Positions 60,386-64,000 of a DNA stretch of 64,000 nt are shown here, piece after piece; within the stretch, counting starts at the first letter, position 1, and each line of letters starts with the position of its first letter. This stretch comes from Sporohalobacter salinus. Its GTDB lineage: Bacteria > Bacillota > Halanaerobiia > Halobacteroidales > Acetohalobiaceae. The DNA lies in the NCBI RefSeq assembly GCF_016908635.1, contig NZ_JAFBEG010000002.1:115725-179724 (forward strand), given 5' to 3'. The translations under genes and the position numbers were made by a program. A model generated the notes under the pieces. It had not been told where the DNA came from and did no database searches. It saw nothing but the letters and a program-made list of their open reading frames with translations.

Positions 60386-61938
60386 TTAATCCGTATTTAA
60401 AAAGTTTAGATCCAGGAGTGATATTATTGTTTAAAAAGATAATGTCAATATTAATTTTTATATTTATGTTGACGTCTTTATTTCTGCCTTACACCTGTAA
60501 AGCAAAGAATAGTAATTTAAGAAATATTCCTCTACATAAAAAGAGGATTTATGATCAAATTAGTTTTCTTGAGGTTAGAGGTTGTATAGATCCTATTCTT
60601 ACTGGGACTAAGCCCATAACCTATGGTGATTTAAGAGAGGTTATCCAAGAAGTAGATTTAAAGAAGGTAACTGGAATAGAAAAAGAGGTAGTTAAATTAT
60701 TATTGGCTGAACTAGATGGAGGAACTCCTTTAATTCAGCTAGGAGATAAAGCAGTTAATTTAGAGGGAGATTTTATTGTTAGATATCCATCTGATTTGGT
60801 TTTAGTTAATAGAACTAAGAGATTAGATGAAATTAGCGATGAGCCTCATTTTATACTTAATTCTAAAATGTGGTTTCAGCCTTATCCCTTTCTTTTTGGA
60901 GAAACAGGAGTTAGATTTCATCGAAGTAGTTCTCAAGGAGAAGAATATATTACTCCGGCTTATGCTAAGTTAGATTTGGGTCCTGTAAATTTTGAGGTAG
61001 GAGAGGATACAATCCAATGGGGACCAGGATATTTTGGCTCTTTATCATTATCTGGTAATTCTCGGTTACCTATTGCTCTTGGTTCTAATGAGTGGTTTCT
61101 TGATAATCCTGAGATGGATATATTTCGAATTAGGGGAAAAGTAAATAATTTTAAAGTTACTTACTTTACAGCAAGGGATAGTGAGGAATGGGAACATTTT
61201 TCTTCGTCGCGACCAGACGAGCCATTTATTTCTGGACTTCGAACTGATATTAGGTTAACTAAATATTTAACTGTTGGTGCTGGGGATATAGCAATTTCTT
61301 ATGATTCCTTTGAAACGGGGGTATTAATTGAAGATCCTTTAGCTTACTTTACAGATTTGGTTGAAAGTCCTCAAAAAGAAGAAAACATAAACTTAATGGG
61401 AAGTTGCGATTTTACTTTAACTGTTCCAGACTTAGGAAAATTTTATGGTGAATATATCTGGGATTCTACTCTTGAACAGGATGATTTAGCTGATTATAAT
61501 GCAACTAACTCAGGTGCTAAGACTGGTATATTAGTAGGGGCTTATTTTCCCATTAAAACCGATAATGCACTATATGAAATTAGAGTAGAACATACAGATA
61601 TAGATGATACAGTTTATACTTTTCCTCTGGATTCAAATTTAGAGTATAGATATAAAGATAGATGGCTAGGACATTGGGCTGGTCCGGATTCAAGATCGAC
61701 AGTTGTTGAAGTTTCGACTCATAGAATTGATGAGTGGGAAGGGGCTGTAAGACTTACAAATGTTCATAGTGATAGAGATTTTGCTTTAGGACAAGACATT
61801 TGGATTACAACTATGGAAGTAGCTAAGAACATAAATGAAGATTTTAAAGTTACTGGTTATTTACAGTATAGAAATAAAGATATAGAGCAGATAGCAGGGA
61901 AAACTGGCTTTGGATTAGAATTGCAGTATGATTTTTAA
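60382..61938 (+). CDS. Capsule-assembly outer-membrane protein (Wzi-like)
   Basis: A signal-type hydrophobic segment (about residues 21-36), then a helical region, then an 18-strand-like beta barrel with GEDTIQWGPGYFGSLSLSG (the Wzi signature region) and a C-terminal LELQYDF. 518 aa, in the range of Wzi. It would attach or anchor surface polysaccharide at the outer membrane. ATG 60382 overlaps the small membrane gene; ATG 60442 would give a cleaner signal peptide, but I see no good ribosome site for either. Confidence 0.83.
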   Translation: MINPYLKSLDPGVILLFKKIMSILIFIFMLTSLFLPYTCKAKNSNLRNIPLHKKRIYDQISFLEVRGCIDPILTGTKPITYGDLREVIQEVDLKKVTGIEKEVVKLLLAELDGGTPLIQLGDKAVNLEGDFIVRYPSDLVLVNRTKRLDEISDEPHFILNSKMWFQPYPFLFGETGVRFHRSSSQGEEYITPAYAKLDLGPVNFEVGEDTIQWGPGYFGSLSLSGNSRLPIALGSNEWFLDNPEMDIFRIRGKVNNFKVTYFTARDSEEWEHFSSSRPDEPFISGLRTDIRLTKYLTVGAGDIAISYDSFETGVLIEDPLAYFTDLVESPQKEENINLMGSCDFTLTVPDLGKFYGEYIWDSTLEQDDLADYNATNSGAKTGILVGAYFPIKTDNALYEIRVEHTDIDDTVYTFPLDSNLEYRYKDRWLGHWAGPDSRSTVVEVSTHRIDEWEGAVRLTNVHSDRDFALGQDIWITTMEVAKNINEDFKVTGYLQYRNKDIEQIAGKTGFGLELQYDF

Positions 61939-62058
61939 GTTTATCTTTATTGAAGAGTGTCGAATGAAATAATTAGCCTGGATATTATAGGAGGAAAAAT
62001 AACAAGGTCTATCGAATAAGTACTTTAGCGAGTTAGTTAATAAAGGAGGAATAATATA

Positions 62059-63135
62059 TTGATTACCCCATTAATTATGGCTGGAGGAATTGGCAGTAGA
62101 TTCTGGCCTTTGAGTAGAAAGGATACGCCTAAACAGTTTTTGAAATTAGTAGATCAAGATCAAAGCATGATTCAGGCTACTGTAGATAGAATTAGTGATT
62201 TAACTTCTCGCGAAAATATCTTCGTTGCTACTAATCAGAATTATCTGGCTGATATTAAAGAACATTTACCAGAGATTCCTGAGAATAACATTACAGTAGA
62301 ACCTATGGGCAAGAATACAGCAGCCTGTATTGGACTAGCTTCATTATATATTGAAAGAAAAGATCCACAGGCAGTAATGGTTGTGCTGCCTTCAGATCAT
62401 TTGATAGAAGATCAAAGTAGTTACTTAGAAATATTAAACACAGCAGTAGAAGTAGCTAATAGAGGGGATAACTTAGTAACCATTGGAATTGAACCAACAA
62501 ATCCTGAAACAGGTTATGGATATATCGCCTATGATCAAGATGAAACAGAAATTAAAATTGATAATGCTTTTGCAGTAGAAGAATTTACTGAGAAGCCAGA
62601 TTATAAGACGGCCGAGAGTTTTTTAAAGCAGGGTAATTATCTTTGGAATAGTGGTATGTTTGTCTGGCGAGTGGATACTATTCGCAAGATGTTTAAGAAG
62701 TATATGCCCAAGTTACATAAGGGATTAGAAAGAATGAAAGAAGCAATTGGTACTTACAAGGAAGAAGAGGTATTAATTGAAGAATTCAAGAAATTAGATA
62801 GTATTTCTATAGATTATGGGATTATGGAAGAAGCTGATAATATCTATGTTATTCCTGGGAACTTCGGTTGGGATGACGTAGGAAGTTGGTCATCTTTAGA
62901 ACGTTTTAAAGAAGTAGATTTAGATGGTAACTTGGTTGAAGGAAATCATGTTGGTGTTGAAACCAAAAACTCTATTATTCACGGTAATGGTAAATTAATT
63001 ACTACCGTAGGTTTAGAGAATGTAATAATTGTTGAGACCGATGATGCAATTATGGTTTGTGATAAAGATAAGGCTCAGGATGTAAAAGAATTACGGAATA
63101 AATTGAAGTCCGAGGGTTTTGAAGATTGTTTATAA
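62059..63135 (+). CDS. manC: Mannose-1-phosphate guanylyltransferase
   Basis: Makes GDP-mannose from mannose-1-phosphate and GTP. LIMAGGIGSRFWPLSRKDTP (about residues 5-24) is the nucleotidyltransferase signature, VLPSDHLIED the metal site, EKPDYKTAESFL the sugar-binding region and GNFGWDDVGSWSSL the ManC motif. 358 aa: the single-domain form without the isomerase tail. TTG 62059 follows AAAGGAGG. Supplies GDP-mannose (or derived sugars) to the surface glycan. Confidence 0.95.
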   Translation: MITPLIMAGGIGSRFWPLSRKDTPKQFLKLVDQDQSMIQATVDRISDLTSRENIFVATNQNYLADIKEHLPEIPENNITVEPMGKNTAACIGLASLYIERKDPQAVMVVLPSDHLIEDQSSYLEILNTAVEVANRGDNLVTIGIEPTNPETGYGYIAYDQDETEIKIDNAFAVEEFTEKPDYKTAESFLKQGNYLWNSGMFVWRVDTIRKMFKKYMPKLHKGLERMKEAIGTYKEEEVLIEEFKKLDSISIDYGIMEEADNIYVIPGNFGWDDVGSWSSLERFKEVDLDGNLVEGNHVGVETKNSIIHGNGKLITTVGLENVIIVETDDAIMVCDKDKAQDVKELRNKLKSEGFEDCL

Positions 63136-63208
63136 GATGTTAAGCAAACGATAAATAGTTAAAGTATAGAAGAATAATTTTATTCACAGCGAAGTTTTTA
63201 AAAGAAAT

Positions 63209-63245
63209 AGTCTGGTTTATAGTCTTGTGTAGGTCTTGTGTCAAT
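63209..63245. repeat. Repeat array, copy 4 (AGTCTnGTGT arm)
   Basis: AGTCTGGTTT (63209-63218), AGTCTTGTGT (63221-63230), GGTCTTGTGT (63232-63241), then CAATAA. Same unit and same 12/11-base spacing as the right arms near 35730 and 36842. No matching left arm is evident upstream. It ends about 25 bases before the galE start. Confidence 0.6.
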
Positions 63246-63269
63246 AATTTAGTGATGAGAGGTGTTAAA

Positions 63270-64000
63270 ATGAAAGTATTAGTTACTGGGGGAGCTGGAT
63301 TTATTGGTTCCCACATTGTTGATGAATTGATTAAAGAGGGAGCAGATGTTATAGTTGTTGATAATCTATCTACTGGTTGTTTAGATAACGTGAATTCAAA
63401 GGCTAAATTCTATGAAATAGATATTAGAGATGAAGAATTAAAAGGTGTCTTTGCAGAGCAAGATATAGATTATGTAATTCATCAGGCAGCACAGATTGAT
63501 ATTCAAAAATCGATACAGGAGCCTACTTTTGATGCTCAGAATAATATTGAGGGGACTATCAATCTTTTGGAAGCCTGTCGAGAATATAAAGTCAAGAAGA
63601 TAATTTATGCATCTTCGGCAGCTGTTTACGGGAGTCCTGAGTATTTAGGTATTGACGAAGAACATCCGGTAAAGCCAATTTCTTTGTATGGTATTTCTAA
63701 ACATACTCCAGAACATTATATAAAGACTTATAAGCAGTTATATGATTTAGATTATACTATTTTAAGATATGCTAATGTCTATGGCCCGCGTCAGGACCCA
63801 AAAGGAGAAGGTGGAGTTATTTCTATCTTTGTTGATGCTATGTTAGAGGGAAAGAAACCGACTATCTTTGGTGATGGTCAACAGACTAGGGACTTTATCT
63901 ATGTCAAAGATATTGCTCAGGCTAATTTAGCTGCCTTGAAGAGAGCAGATAATAAAGTTTTAAATATAAGCTGTCATACTCAGACTTCAATTAATGAGTT
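63270..64000 (+). CDS. galE: UDP-glucose 4-epimerase-like enzyme, 3'-partial
   Basis: Opens with MKVLVTGGAGFIGSHIVDEL, the GalE-type Rossmann motif, then HQAAQIDIQKS, YASSAAVYG, YGISKHTPEHY (catalytic YxxxK) and RYANVYGPRQD. The frame is open at the right edge of the window, so about 70-75 residues of the C-terminus are missing. ATG 63270 has GATGAGAGGTG upstream. Substrate is probably UDP-glucose/galactose or the N-acetyl forms. It is a different branch from the epimerase at 30153. Confidence 0.85.
   Translation, partial: MKVLVTGGAGFIGSHIVDELIKEGADVIVVDNLSTGCLDNVNSKAKFYEIDIRDEELKGVFAEQDIDYVIHQAAQIDIQKSIQEPTFDAQNNIEGTINLLEACREYKVKKIIYASSAAVYGSPEYLGIDEEHPVKPISLYGISKHTPEHYIKTYKQLYDLDYTILRYANVYGPRQDPKGEGGVISIFVDAMLEGKKPTIFGDGQQTRDFIYVKDIAQANLAALKRADNKVLNISCHTQTSINE

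Overview
This 64 kb window comes from a low-GC, anaerobe-like Firmicute with an outer membrane, most likely a member of the Halanaerobiales (halophilic diderm Firmicutes). The Negativicutes are the main alternative. Three things point there. It has lipid A, KDO and LPS-export genes (lpxK, kdsB/A/D/C, lpxL, lptC/A/B, one LptF/G-type permease, lptD, waaA). Its outer-membrane proteins carry a single SLH domain ahead of an acidic beta-barrel. Its tyrosine kinase and PHP phosphatase are of the Gram-positive CpsD/CpsB type, and Shine-Dalgarno sites are strong. Every gene I can support lies on the + strand.

Layout. 0-9.8 kb: lipid A/KDO synthesis and LPS transport, then a DUF3084 coiled-coil membrane protein and a RuvC/YqgF-like nuclease-fold protein. 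9.8-17.2 kb: envelope proteins, namely a short SLH protein, an SLH porin, a barrel-like protein, a repeat-bearing secreted protein and LptD. 17.2-31.1 kb: LPS core assembly, with the KDO transferase, two GT9 heptosyltransferase-like enzymes, GT2 and GT4 enzymes, two WaaP-like kinases, an O-antigen ligase/polymerase, a sulfotransferase and a nucleotide-sugar epimerase. 31.2-38.7 kb: UDP-glucose dehydrogenase, an initiating sugar-phosphate transferase, and cysD and cysN(C). The last two are separated by an island of about 2.4 kb holding two MNT/HEPN toxin-antitoxin loci (the second toxin broken), a GxxExxY gene remnant and several inverted-repeat arrays. 38.8-46.9 kb: what looks like a complete N,N'-diacetyllegionaminic acid (nonulosonate) pathway. 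46.9-56.0 kb: O-antigen/capsule assembly, with a putative transferase, a flippase, two sulfotransferases, a polymerase, GT4 enzymes, an acetyltransferase, a truncated epimerase copy and an internally deleted glycosyltransferase. 56.3-63.1 kb: export and control, with a Wza-like SLBB protein, a Wzz-like chain-length protein, a BY-kinase, a PHP phosphatase, a small membrane protein, a Wzi-like outer-membrane protein and ManC. A GalE-type epimerase runs off the right end.

How it fits together. The left part builds and exports lipid A-KDO-core. The middle and right make activated sugars (UDP-GlcA, CMP-legionaminate, GDP-mannose, epimerised UDP-sugars), assemble a repeat unit on undecaprenyl phosphate, flip, polymerise and export it. 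CysD/CysN plus three sulfotransferases suggest that some of this surface glycan is sulfated. That is an inference: the CysC-like tail of CysN looks degenerate, so the source of PAPS is open.

The most unusual features are the cysD/cysN-splitting island with its AGTCTnGTGT / ACACAGACT arrays, two large structured intergenic elements with similar ends (22.5 and 34.5 kb), and the truncated genes around 54.5-56 kb.
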